In this document: piece by piece, positions 40,199 through 48,246 of the stretch
How positions within the stretch are numbered: the first letter of the stretch is position 1
Layout: each line of letters starts with the position of its first letter
Source: Streptomyces sp. Tu6071
Lineage (GTDB): Bacteria > Actinomycetota > Actinomycetes > Streptomycetales > Streptomycetaceae
NCBI RefSeq assembly: GCF_000213055.1
Contig: NZ_CM001165.1
Span: 4,796,945-4,860,944, forward strand
Length of the DNA stretch: 64,000 nucleotides
Reading direction: 5' to 3'
Translations under genes and position numbers: made by a program
Notes under the pieces: generated by a model
Databases searched by the model: none
Seen by the model: only the letters and a program-made list of their open reading frames with translations
What the model was told of the DNA's origin: nothing

Positions 40199-41263
40199 AT
40201 GCGCCGCCTGTCCCGAATCGCTGCCGCAGGCATTGCGACCGCTGCTCTCGCCGTCTCCGTCACCGCTTGTGGCGGTACCTCCAGCGACGCCGCCGCCGAC
40301 AAGGACAAGGGCGGCGACTCCAAGGCCAAGGGCCTCGCCCTCGCCTACGACGTCGGTGGCCGCGGCGACCAGTCCTTCAATGATGCCGCGCACGCGGGCA
40401 TGGCGAAGGCCGAGCAGGACTTCAAGCTCACCGGCAAGGACGTCGAGCCCACCGACGGCGAGTCCGACGCCGACAAGGTCGCGCGTCTCGACCAGCTCGC
40501 CAAGCAGGGCTACAACCCCGTCATCGGTGTCGGCTTCGCCTACGCGCCCGCCATCAAGGAGGTCGCGGCCAAGCACCCGAAGACGACCTTCGGCATCGTG
40601 GACGACGAGACCGTCCAGGAGAAGAACGTCGCCGACCTCGTCTTCCACGAGGAGCAGGCCAGCTACCTCGCCGGCATCGCCGCCGCGATGACCAGCAAGA
40701 GCGACCACATCGGCTTCGTCGGCGGCGTGGACGTCCCCCTCATCCACAAGTTCGAGGCCGGGTACGTCCAGGGCGCCCAGTCGGTCAACCCGAAGATCAA
40801 GATCGAGAAGCAGTACCTCACCGAGAAGGCCGAGGACGGCGGCTTCTCCAGCCCGAACCTGGGCAAGGAGGCCGCGAAGGGCCAGATCGACAAGGGCGCG
40901 GACGTCGTCTACGCCGCCGCAGGTCTCTCGGGCCAGGGCGTCATCGAGGCCGCTGCCGCCGCCGACAAGTGGGCGATCGGCGTCGACTCCGACCAGTACA
41001 ACCAGAAGCCGCTCGCGAAGTACAAGGACCACATCCTCACCTCCGCCACGAAGGACGTCGCGGGCGCGGTCTACAACCTCGTGAAGTCGGTCCGGGACGG
41101 CAAGCCCGCGACCGGCGTCGTCCGCGCCGACCTCGGCTCCGACGGTGTCGGCCTCGCCGACTCCAACCCGGAGTTCAAGGGCGACGCCAAGCTCCAGAAG
41201 GCCATCGAGAAGGCCAAGGCCGACATCGCCGCGGGCAAGATCAAGGTCAAGACCACCAGCTGA
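40199..41263 (+). CDS. BMP-family nucleoside-binding lipoprotein, copy 2
   Basis: 354 residues with lipoprotein signal RRLSRIAAAGIATAALAVSVTAC. The mature protein runs parallel to copy 1 (LALAYDVGGRGDQSFNDAAHAGMAKA, FGIVDDETVQEKNVADLVFHEEQ, VGGVDVPLIHKFEAGYVQGAQ), and long stretches are identical, for example in the QYLTEKAEDGGFSSPNLGKEAAKGQ region. ATG 40199 follows AAGGAG at 8 nt. It lies directly upstream of the ABC genes and is probably the main binding protein of that importer. Differences from copy 1 are clustered in surface positions, so ligand range could differ. Confidence 0.93.
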   Translation: MRRLSRIAAAGIATAALAVSVTACGGTSSDAAADKDKGGDSKAKGLALAYDVGGRGDQSFNDAAHAGMAKAEQDFKLTGKDVEPTDGESDADKVARLDQLAKQGYNPVIGVGFAYAPAIKEVAAKHPKTTFGIVDDETVQEKNVADLVFHEEQASYLAGIAAAMTSKSDHIGFVGGVDVPLIHKFEAGYVQGAQSVNPKIKIEKQYLTEKAEDGGFSSPNLGKEAAKGQIDKGADVVYAAAGLSGQGVIEAAAAADKWAIGVDSDQYNQKPLAKYKDHILTSATKDVAGAVYNLVKSVRDGKPATGVVRADLGSDGVGLADSNPEFKGDAKLQKAIEKAKADIAAGKIKVKTTS

Positions 41264-41313
41264 CCCGTCCGCCGGGCCCGGACGGCGCGTATCGTCCGGG
41301 CACGGCACGCGCA

Positions 41314-41389
41314 GGCGGTACGGGGCCGAGCGGAGCCTGTACGGGACCGGGGGGAGCCCGTACCACCGCGCGGCGGTCCCCGTACCGCC
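41314..41389 (+). repeat. nested inverted repeat between binding protein and ABC genes
   Basis: Outer arms GGCGGTACGGGG (41314-41325) and CCCCGTACCGCC (41378-41389) are a perfect 12-bp inverted repeat. Inside them GTACGGG (41339-41345) and CCCGTAC (41357-41363) form a second stem. In RNA this is a stable branched hairpin, well placed to stop or slow readthrough from the abundant binding protein into the transporter genes, or to protect the upstream message. Confidence 0.75.
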
Positions 41390-41539
41390 ACAACTGAACC
41401 AGTGGATACCGCCACGCAACGGTGCCGTCACCGGCCCCGGGGAGGCTGAACCCGCCCCGGGGCCGCCCGGCACCCGCACCACCCCTCCCGACACGTCCCG
41501 GGCCGCCGCACGCGGGCCCCCTTCCGAGGAGAATGCGCC

Positions 41540-43213
41540 ATCAACGCGTCTCAAAGCCCCCCGTCCGGCGGCCAGGCGCCCGCGGTCGAGCTCCAGGGCA
41601 TCACCAAGCGCTTCCCGGGCGTGGTCGCCAACCACGACATCCACCTCAGCGTCCGCAAGGGCACCGTGCACGCGCTCGTCGGCGAGAACGGCGCGGGCAA
41701 GTCGACGCTCATGAAGATCCTCTACGGGATGCAGAAGCCCGACGAGGGCACGATCCGCGTGGACGGCCAGGAGGCCGCCTTCGGCTCCCCGGCCGACGCC
41801 ATCGCGCGCGGCATCGGCATGGTGCACCAGCACTTCATGCTCGCCGACTACCTCACGGTCCTGGAGAACACGGTCCTCGGCAGCGAGAAGCTGCACGGCA
41901 TCGGCGGGGCCGCGCGCCGCCGGATCATCGAGCTGTCGGAGCGGTACGGGCTCGGGGTCCGCCCCGACGCGCGCGTCGAGGACCTCGGCGTCGCCGAGCG
42001 GCAGCGCGTCGAGATCCTCAAGGTCCTCTACCGGGGCGCGACGACGCTCATTCTCGACGAGCCGACCGCGGTGCTCGTCCCGCAGGAGGTCGACGCGCTC
42101 TTCGGCAACCTGCGCGAGCTGAAGGCCGAGGGCCTCAGCGTCATCTTCATCTCGCACAAGCTCGGCGAGGTCCTCTCCGTCGCCGACGACATCACCGTCA
42201 TCCGGCGCGGTACGACGGTGGGCACCGCCGTCCCCGCCGAGACGACCCCCAAGCAGCTCGCCGAGCTGATGGTCGGCAGCGAACTGCCGACCCCGGAGAC
42301 CGCCGAGTCGACCGTGACGGAGCGCGAGCTGCTGCGCGTCGAGGGCCTGCGGCTGTGCGCCGACGGCGGGCGCCCCGTGCTCGACGACATCGGCTTCACG
42401 ATCCACGAGGGCGAAGTCCTCGGCATCGCGGGCGTCGAGGGCAACGGGCAGACCGAGCTGATCGAGGCGCTCATCGGCCTCAAGGGCGCCGACTCGGGCC
42501 GCATCCTCCTCGCGGGCGAGGAGATCACGCCGTGGCCGACGCGCAAGCGCCGCGAGCACGGCGTCGGCTACATCCCCGAGGACCGCCACCGCCACGGCCT
42601 CCTCCTGGACGCGCCGCTGTGGGAGAACCGCATGCTCGGGCACGTCACCGAGGAGCCCTCGGCGAAGGGCTTCTGGCTCACGCCGAAGGCCGCGCAGGAG
42701 GACACGCGCCGCATCGTCGCCGAGTACGACGTCCGTACGCCCGGCATCGACGTGACGGCCGGTTCGCTCTCCGGCGGCAACCAGCAGAAGCTCATCGTCG
42801 GCCGCGAGATGAGCCACAAGCCGCGCTTCCTCATCGCCGCGCACCCCACCCGCGGCGTGGACGTCGGCGCGCAGGCGCAGATCTGGGACCAGATCCGCGA
42901 GGCACGCCGCGAAGGACTCGCGGTCCTCCTCATCTCCGCCGACCTCGACGAACTCATCGGCCTCTCGGACACGCTGCGGGTCATCTACCGGGGCCGCCTC
43001 GTCGCCGACGCCGACCCCGCGCACATCACCCCCGAGGAGCTGGGCTCCGCGATGACGGGCGCGAGCAGCGGCCACCTGGAGGAGGCGGCGCCCACGACGG
43101 CCGCCCCCGCGCCGGCCGCCCCCGCGCCGGACGCCCCCGCGCCGGACGCCGTGCAGAAACCCGTACCCCCGCAGACCGCGAAGGCCCGGCAGGAGAAGGA
43201 CACCCCCCGATGA
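41540..43213 (+). CDS. nucleoside ABC importer ATPase, two ABC domains; probable ATC start
   Basis: About 557 residues resembling NupO/YufO and RbsA. First domain: VELQGITKRFPGVVANHDIH, Walker A GENGAGKSTLMKILYG, a variant signature DLGVAERQRVEILK, and Walker B LILDEPTAVL. Second domain: degenerate Walker A VEGNGQTELIEALIG, signature LSGGNQQKLIVGREM and FLIAAHPTRGVDVG. The tail is an Ala/Pro repeat. The frame has no ATG, GTG or TTG before GTG 41621, which would delete the first beta-strand of the ATPase. GAGGAG (41526-41531) sits 8 nt before ATC 41540, giving the N-terminus INASQSPPSGG. It powers uptake through the two permeases. The 3' end overlaps the next start (ATGA). Confidence 0.85.
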   Translation: MNASQSPPSGGQAPAVELQGITKRFPGVVANHDIHLSVRKGTVHALVGENGAGKSTLMKILYGMQKPDEGTIRVDGQEAAFGSPADAIARGIGMVHQHFMLADYLTVLENTVLGSEKLHGIGGAARRRIIELSERYGLGVRPDARVEDLGVAERQRVEILKVLYRGATTLILDEPTAVLVPQEVDALFGNLRELKAEGLSVIFISHKLGEVLSVADDITVIRRGTTVGTAVPAETTPKQLAELMVGSELPTPETAESTVTERELLRVEGLRLCADGGRPVLDDIGFTIHEGEVLGIAGVEGNGQTELIEALIGLKGADSGRILLAGEEITPWPTRKRREHGVGYIPEDRHRHGLLLDAPLWENRMLGHVTEEPSAKGFWLTPKAAQEDTRRIVAEYDVRTPGIDVTAGSLSGGNQQKLIVGREMSHKPRFLIAAHPTRGVDVGAQAQIWDQIREARREGLAVLLISADLDELIGLSDTLRVIYRGRLVADADPAHITPEELGSAMTGASSGHLEEAAPTTAAPAPAAPAPDAPAPDAVQKPVPPQTAKARQEKDTPR

Positions 43214-44439
43214 GCAACCTCTCCGCGAAGAAGCCGGACGAGTCGCCGCTGGAGCCGGGCAAGCCCGGAGCGCCGGGCAAGGCCCCCACCGGCACGGCGC
43301 ACGGCCCCTCCGGCAAGAAGTGGGACTCCGAGCGCCTGATCCTGGCCGCGGCGGGCCCCGTCATCGCCCTCGTGCTGTCCCTCGTCGTGACCGGCGTCGT
43401 CCTCCTCGCCTCCGGCAAGAACCCGGTCGAGCCGTTCCAGCTCATGTTCGAGCAGATCGGCTACTCCGACCAGCAGGTCCTGATCATCAACCAGGCGGGC
43501 GTCTACTACCTCGCCGCGCTCGCGGTCGCCGTCGGCTTCCGCATGAACCTCTTCAACATCGGCGTGGACGGCCAGTACCGCCTCGCCGCCTGCGTCACCG
43601 CGATCGCCGGTTTCCACCTCGCGCTGCCGCAGGTCCTCCAGATCCCCGTGCTGCTGATCATCGCGATGCTCACCGGGGCGCTGTGGGCCGGGGTCGCCGG
43701 TGTCCTCAAGGTCACGCGCGGCGTGAGCGAGGTCGTCGCGACGATCATGCTCAACTCGATCGCGACCGCGCTCATCGTGTGGCTGTGCCTCACCGACAAC
43801 TTCGGCGTCCCCGTCGGCAACAACCAGACGACGGGCGCCATGGACAAGGCCGGCTGGTTCCCCGGCATCGGCATGGGCGACGCGGGCGAGATCTACGGTT
43901 TCGTCTTCGTCGCCGTCCTCGCGGGCGTCGTCTACTGGCTCGTCCTCAACCGCACCCGCTTCGGCTTCGACCTGCGCGCCTCGGGCGCCTCCGAGGAGGC
44001 CGCGGCGGCGAGCGGCGTCAGCGCCAAGCGCATGACGCTCACCGCGATGCTCCTCTCCGGCGCGGTCGCCGGGCTCGCGGGCCTGCCGATCCTGCTCGGC
44101 GACACGCACACGTACAGCCAGAGCTTCCCCAGCGGCCTCGGCTTCACCGGCATCACGATCGCCCTGCTCGGCCGCAACAACCCGCTCGGCATCGCCGCCG
44201 CCTCGCTCCTGATCGCCTTCCTCGACAAGGCCAGTTCGGTCCTGGACTACAACGGCTACGAGAAGGAGATCGCGACGATCATGCAGGGGATCATCGTGAT
44301 CGCCGTCGTCGTCTCCTACGAGCAGGTACGCCTGTGGGGCCTGCGCCGCCAGCAGCGCCGCGTCGGGCTCGAACTCGCGGCAGCCGCTGCCGCCGCCACC
44401 CCGTCCACCGAGGTCAAGAAGGAGGCGGCGGCCCGATGA
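43210..44439 (+). CDS. nucleoside ABC transporter permease 1
   Basis: 409-residue BPD_transp_2-type permease (YufP/NupP-like). A hydrophilic N-terminus of about 45 residues precedes nine or so membrane helices. Family landmarks are AVAVGFRMNLFNIGVDGQYRLAA, GVSEVVATIMLNSIATALIVW, the cytosolic coupling loop FGFDLRASGASEEAAAASGVSAKRM, and SGLGFTGITIALLGRNNPLGI. It forms half of the membrane channel for nucleoside import. ATG 43210 overlaps the ATPase stop, and its own stop overlaps the next ATG, so all transporter parts are translationally coupled. Confidence 0.92.
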   Translation: MSNLSAKKPDESPLEPGKPGAPGKAPTGTAHGPSGKKWDSERLILAAAGPVIALVLSLVVTGVVLLASGKNPVEPFQLMFEQIGYSDQQVLIINQAGVYYLAALAVAVGFRMNLFNIGVDGQYRLAACVTAIAGFHLALPQVLQIPVLLIIAMLTGALWAGVAGVLKVTRGVSEVVATIMLNSIATALIVWLCLTDNFGVPVGNNQTTGAMDKAGWFPGIGMGDAGEIYGFVFVAVLAGVVYWLVLNRTRFGFDLRASGASEEAAAASGVSAKRMTLTAMLLSGAVAGLAGLPILLGDTHTYSQSFPSGLGFTGITIALLGRNNPLGIAAASLLIAFLDKASSVLDYNGYEKEIATIMQGIIVIAVVVSYEQVRLWGLRRQQRRVGLELAAAAAAATPSTEVKKEAAAR

Positions 44440-45704
44440 GTACGCCCACCACCACCGCACCGGAGAAGGCGCGGGCCGCTTCGGCCCGTCCCCGCACCAC
44501 ACTCACCTGGCCCGTCGCGCTGCTGCTCGTCGCCGGGCTGCTGATCATCGTCTCCGTCGTCCGCCTCGTGACGGGCGCGGACGGCATCACCTCGACCGGG
44601 CAGATGTCCGCCGCGCTGCGCCTCGCCGTGCCGATCGGCCTCGCCGGGCTCGGCGGCCTGTGGGCGGAGCGCGCGGGCGTCGTCAACATCGGCCTCGAAG
44701 GCATGATGATCCTCGGCACCTGGTTCGGCGCCTGGGCCGGTTACCAGTGGGGCCCGTGGACCGGCATCCTGCTGGGCGTCGTCGGCGGCGCGATCGGCGG
44801 CCTGCTGCACGCGATCATCACGGTGACGTACAACGTCAACCACATCGTCTCCGGTGTCGCGATCAACATCCTCGCGCTCGGCGTCACGCGCTACCTCTCG
44901 ATCTTCACCTTCGCCGAGGCGGACGGCGGCACGTCGAAGCAGTCCCCGCCGATCGACTCGCTCGGCACCTGGACCGTGCCCGGGATCGCGGACGGGCTCG
45001 GCGACCTCGCCGACAAGCACTGGTTCCTGGTCTCGGACCTCGCCGGACTGGTCGGCGGCGTCCTCACCGACCTCTCGCCGCTGACCCTGATCGCCCTGCT
45101 CCTCGTGCCGTTCACGTGGTGGGTGCTGTGGCGCACGAGCTTCGGCCTGCGGCTGCGCTCCTGCGGCGAGAACCCGGTCGCGGCCGAGTCCCTCGGCGTG
45201 GACGTCTACCGCTACAAGTACCTCGCGGTGATCATCTCCGGCGGTTTCGCGGGGCTCGGCGGCGCCTTCCTCGCGCTCGTCTCCTCGAACATCTACCTGG
45301 AGGGCCAGACCGGCGGGCGCGGCTACATCGGCCTCGCCGCGATGATCTTCGGCAACTGGATGCCGGGCGGACTCGCCCTCGGCGCCGGGCTCTTCGGCTA
45401 CACCGACTCGCTCCGCCTGCGCGGCGGCGGCGAGAACGTGCACGCGGTGCTCCTCCTCCTCGTCATCCTGCTCGTCTTCGCCGTGGCGTGGCTCGTGTGG
45501 CGCAAGAAGTGGCTCGCGGCGGCCGTCACGACGGTCGTCGGGGCGCTGCTGCTCGTGTGGTACCTGTTGAGCGACGAGGTCCCCTCGCAGTTCGTCTCCA
45601 TGACGCCGTACGTCGTGACGCTCCTGGTGCTCGCGCTCTCGGCGCAGCGGCTGCGGATGCCGAAGGCGGACGGGATGCCGTACCGGAAGGGCCAGGGCGG
45701 ATGA
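44436..45704 (+). CDS. nucleoside ABC transporter permease 2
   Basis: 422 residues, second BPD_transp_2 permease (YufQ/NupQ-like). Landmarks are LRLAVPIGLAGLGGLWAERAGVVNIGLEGMMILGTW, VNHIVSGVAINILALGVTRYLS, the coupling loop FGLRLRSCGENPVAAESLGVDVYRYKY, and GYIGLAAMIFGNWMPGGLALGA. The C-terminal third has three extra hydrophobic helices and a basic end. It pairs with permease 1 to make the translocation pore. Coupled by ATGA to the gene before and to cytidine deaminase after, which ties the importer to pyrimidine salvage. Confidence 0.92.
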   Translation: MSTPTTTAPEKARAASARPRTTLTWPVALLLVAGLLIIVSVVRLVTGADGITSTGQMSAALRLAVPIGLAGLGGLWAERAGVVNIGLEGMMILGTWFGAWAGYQWGPWTGILLGVVGGAIGGLLHAIITVTYNVNHIVSGVAINILALGVTRYLSIFTFAEADGGTSKQSPPIDSLGTWTVPGIADGLGDLADKHWFLVSDLAGLVGGVLTDLSPLTLIALLLVPFTWWVLWRTSFGLRLRSCGENPVAAESLGVDVYRYKYLAVIISGGFAGLGGAFLALVSSNIYLEGQTGGRGYIGLAAMIFGNWMPGGLALGAGLFGYTDSLRLRGGGENVHAVLLLLVILLVFAVAWLVWRKKWLAAAVTTVVGALLLVWYLLSDEVPSQFVSMTPYVVTLLVLALSAQRLRMPKADGMPYRKGQGG

Positions 45705-46105
45705 CGGTGACGCGGGCGGACGCGGACTTCGACTGGGACGGGCTGCGCGAGGCCGCCCGTACGGCGATGCTCCAGGCGTACGCGCCGTACTCCGGCTACC
45801 GCGTCGGAGCCGCCGCGCGCGTCGCCGACGGCCGCACCGTGACCGGCTGCAACGTCGAGAACGCGAGCTACGGGCTGAGCCTGTGCGCCGAGTGCGGGCT
45901 CGTCTCGCAGCTCCTGCTCTCGGGCGGCGGCAGGCTCACCCACTTCACGTGCGTGGACGGCGAGGGCCAGGTCCTCATGCCGTGCGGGCGCTGCCGCCAG
46001 CTCCTCCACGAGCACGGGGGCGACGCGCTGCTCCTGGAGACGGCGGCCGGTGTCCGCACCCTCGCGCAGCAACTGCCCGACGCCTTCGGGCCGCACAAGC
46101 TCTGA
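45701..46105 (+). CDS. cdd: cytidine deaminase
   Basis: 134-residue zinc enzyme converting cytidine and deoxycytidine to uridine and deoxyuridine. Catalytic motifs: VTGCNVENASYGLSLCAECG, with the first zinc Cys and the proton-shuttling Glu in CAE, and MPCGRCRQLLHEH with the PCxxC zinc pair. Homotetrameric-type length. ATG 45701 overlaps the permease stop by 4 bp. Being last in the importer operon, it processes incoming nucleosides before phosphorolysis by the next gene product. Confidence 0.95.
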   Translation: MTVTRADADFDWDGLREAARTAMLQAYAPYSGYRVGAAARVADGRTVTGCNVENASYGLSLCAECGLVSQLLLSGGGRLTHFTCVDGEGQVLMPCGRCRQLLHEHGGDALLLETAAGVRTLAQQLPDAFGPHKL

Positions 46106-46127
46106 CCCGTAGTGGGCACACGTCATG

Positions 46128-46155
46128 ACGGGCCCGGCGCACGCGCCGGGCCCGT
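46128..46155 (+). terminator. perfect 13-bp hairpin between cdd and deoA
   Basis: ACGGGCCCGGCGC (46128-46140) and GCGCCGGGCCCGT (46143-46155) are exact reverse complements separated by 2 nt. Most likely the terminator of the transporter/cdd transcript; deoA starts 27 nt downstream and would need its own promoter or readthrough. A TACCGT word at 46154-46159 overlaps the right arm and could be its -10. Confidence 0.75.
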
Positions 46156-46181
46156 ACCGTTCTTCATGTTGGGAGCCGTCA

Positions 46182-47462
46182 GTGGACGTCATCTCCGTCA
46201 TCCGTACGAAGCGCGACCGGGGGGAGCTGAGCGAGGCGCAGATCGACTGGGTCGTGGACGCGTACACGCGGGGCGCCGTCGCGGACGAGCAGATGTCCGC
46301 GCTCGCGATGGCGATCCTGCTCAACGGCATGACGCGCCGCGAGATCGCGCGCTGGACCGCCGCGATGATCGCCTCGGGCGAGCGCATGGACTTCTCCTCG
46401 CTCAGCCGCCCGACCGCCGACAAGCACTCCACCGGCGGCGTGGGCGACAAGATCACGCTCCCGCTCGCGCCGCTCGTCGCGGCGTGCGGGGCGGCGGTGC
46501 CGCAGCTCAGCGGGCGCGGGCTCGGGCACACGGGCGGCACGCTCGACAAGCTGGAGGCCGTCCCCGGCTGGCGCGCGAGCCTCTCGAACGCCGAGCTGAT
46601 GGACGTACTGGACTCGACGGGCGCCGTCATCTGCGCGGCGGGCGACGGCCTCGCCCCCGCCGACAAGAAGCTGTACGCGCTGCGCGACGTGACCGGGACG
46701 GTCGAGGCGATCCCGCTCATCGCCTCCTCGATCATGTCGAAGAAGATCGCGGAGGGCACGGGCTCGCTCGTCCTGGACGTGAAGTGCGGGTCCGGTGCCT
46801 TCATGAAGAACGCGGCCGACGCACGCGAACTCGCCGAGACGATGGTCGGCCTGGGCACGGACCACGGGGTACGGACGGTGGCGCTGCTCACCGACATGTC
46901 CACGCCGCTCGGCCTGACGGCGGGCAACGCCCTGGAGGTACGGGAGTCGCTGGAGGTCCTGGCGGGCGGGGGCCCGGCGGACGTCGTCGAGCTGACGCTC
47001 GCGCTGGCGCGGGAGATGCTGGACGGGGCGGGCCTGACGGACGCGGACCCGGCGAAGGCGCTCGCGGACGGCTCGGCGATGGACGTGTGGCGGCGGATGA
47101 TCGCGGCGCAGGGCGGCGACCCGGACGCCGATCTGCCGGTGGCCCGCGAGACCCACGTGGTCACGGCCCCGCGCGACGGCGTCCTGACCCGCCTCGACGC
47201 CTACGACATCGGCGTGGCCGCCTGGCGCCTGGGCGCGGGCCGCGCCCGCAAGGAGGACCCGGTACAGGCCGGGGCGGGCGTCGAACTCCACGCGAAGCCC
47301 GGGGAACCGGTCCGGGCCGGCCAGCCGCTGCTGACGCTGCACACGGACACCCCGGACCGCTTCGCGTACGCGCTGGAGTCGGTGGAGGGCTCGTACGACA
47401 TCGAGGAAACGGGTGGCCTGATGGCCCGCCCGATCGTGCTGGACCGGGTGGCGGCGGGCTGA
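46182..47462 (+). CDS. deoA: thymidine phosphorylase
   Basis: 426 residues. Reversible phosphorolysis of thymidine and deoxyuridine to base and deoxyribose-1-phosphate. Motifs are DKHSTGGVGDKITLPLAPLVAACG (phosphate loop), the family signature SGRGLGHTGGTLDKLEAVPGW, SKKIAEGTGSLVLDVKCGSGAFMK, and a C-terminal PYNP-type domain (DAYDIGVAAWRLGAGRARKED). GTG 46182 has GGGAG seven nt upstream and gives VDVISVIRTKRDRGEL, the usual N-terminus; an upstream start at 46125 lies in the hairpin and is rejected. Works with Cdd in pyrimidine salvage. Confidence 0.95.
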   Translation: MDVISVIRTKRDRGELSEAQIDWVVDAYTRGAVADEQMSALAMAILLNGMTRREIARWTAAMIASGERMDFSSLSRPTADKHSTGGVGDKITLPLAPLVAACGAAVPQLSGRGLGHTGGTLDKLEAVPGWRASLSNAELMDVLDSTGAVICAAGDGLAPADKKLYALRDVTGTVEAIPLIASSIMSKKIAEGTGSLVLDVKCGSGAFMKNAADARELAETMVGLGTDHGVRTVALLTDMSTPLGLTAGNALEVRESLEVLAGGGPADVVELTLALAREMLDGAGLTDADPAKALADGSAMDVWRRMIAAQGGDPDADLPVARETHVVTAPRDGVLTRLDAYDIGVAAWRLGAGRARKEDPVQAGAGVELHAKPGEPVRAGQPLLTLHTDTPDRFAYALESVEGSYDIEETGGLMARPIVLDRVAAG

Positions 47463-47482
47463 CCCCCAACGGGCCGTCCCTT

Positions 47483-47499
47483 CCGGGGCGGAGCCCCGG
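47483..47499. terminator. bidirectional hairpin between convergent genes
   Basis: CCGGGGC / GCCCCGG with loop GGA, extended outward by imperfect TTC/GGAA and GGGCC/GGCCC pairing. Placed in the 55-bp gap between the convergent deoA and PIG-L genes, so it can serve both. Confidence 0.7.
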
Positions 47500-47517
47500 G
47501 AAAGGCCCGCCCGGGTG

Positions 47518-48207
47518 TCAGGGGACTTCCGGCCCGGCCCCGCCGGTCTCGTACCACTCCGTCCCGAGCAACCGCCCCCGCTCCTCCGCCGACATGGCGG
47601 CCAGCCGCCCGGGAGCCGCCCCCCGCTCCACCTCACTCGCATGCGCGAGAACCGCCGCCCACTTCCGTTCCAGCCAGGGCCGTACGTCCACCCGCAGGTC
47701 CACCCGCTCCTCCGGCAGGACGTGCGCGGCCTGCCCGGCCCGCAGCAGGACGCCCCAGTCCCGCAGCGCCGACCCGGGGTGCGTCGCGCACCACAGCGGG
47801 ACGCCCGCCGCCTCGGCCGCCCCGGCGGCGACCTCGTGCGTCCGGACGTGGTCGGGGTGGCCGGTCAGCCCGCCGAGCGCGTCGTGCGTGACGATCACGT
47901 CGGGCCCGAACTCGGACACGTACCCGCCGAGCCGCGCCACCGCGTCTTCGAGCGCGGCGTCCAGCAACCGCACCTCGCCCGGCGCCGACTCCGGCACCCT
48001 CGCGTCCGCGTACCCGAGGAACCTCGGCGCCCCGGCCCCCAACACCCGCAGCGCCTCGCGGAGTTCGGGCTCGCGATGCGTCCCCGCCGTCCACGTGGCC
48101 GTCACGACCCCCGTGTGCCAGCCCGCGTCGGCCGCCCGCGCGAGCAGACCACCGGCGGACAGGGACTCGTCGTCGGGATGGGCGAAGACAGCGAGGAGAG
48201 CGGGCAT
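47518..48207 (-). CDS. PIG-L family deacetylase (MshB/Mca-like)
   Basis: 229-residue zinc-dependent N-acetylglucosamine-type deacetylase. The metal motif LLAVFAHPDDESLSAGG is at the N-terminus, with the second ligand set in VTHDALGGLTGHPDHVRTHE (about 105-125). Relatives deacetylate GlcNAc-inositol or mycothiol conjugates, or GlcNAc residues in antibiotics; the substrate is open. ATG 48207 has no ribosome site; TACGCT (48214-48219) lies 6 nt upstream on the same strand, so it is likely leaderless. Confidence 0.88.
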   Translation of the reverse strand: MPALLAVFAHPDDESLSAGGLLARAADAGWHTGVVTATWTAGTHREPELREALRVLGAGAPRFLGYADARVPESAPGEVRLLDAALEDAVARLGGYVSEFGPDVIVTHDALGGLTGHPDHVRTHEVAAGAAEAAGVPLWCATHPGSALRDWGVLLRAGQAAHVLPEERVDLRVDVRPWLERKWAAVLAHASEVERGAAPGRLAAMSAEERGRLLGTEWYETGGAGPEVP

Positions 48208-48213
48208 GGGGGC

Positions 48214-48219
48214 AGCGTA
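48214..48219 (-). promoter_or_regulatory. leaderless -10 box of PIG-L gene
   Basis: TACGCT on the minus strand, 6 nt before ATG 48207, with no Shine-Dalgarno between. Confidence 0.5.
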
Positions 48220-48246
48220 GGGGGCGCGCCCCCCGGCCCCCGCTCC

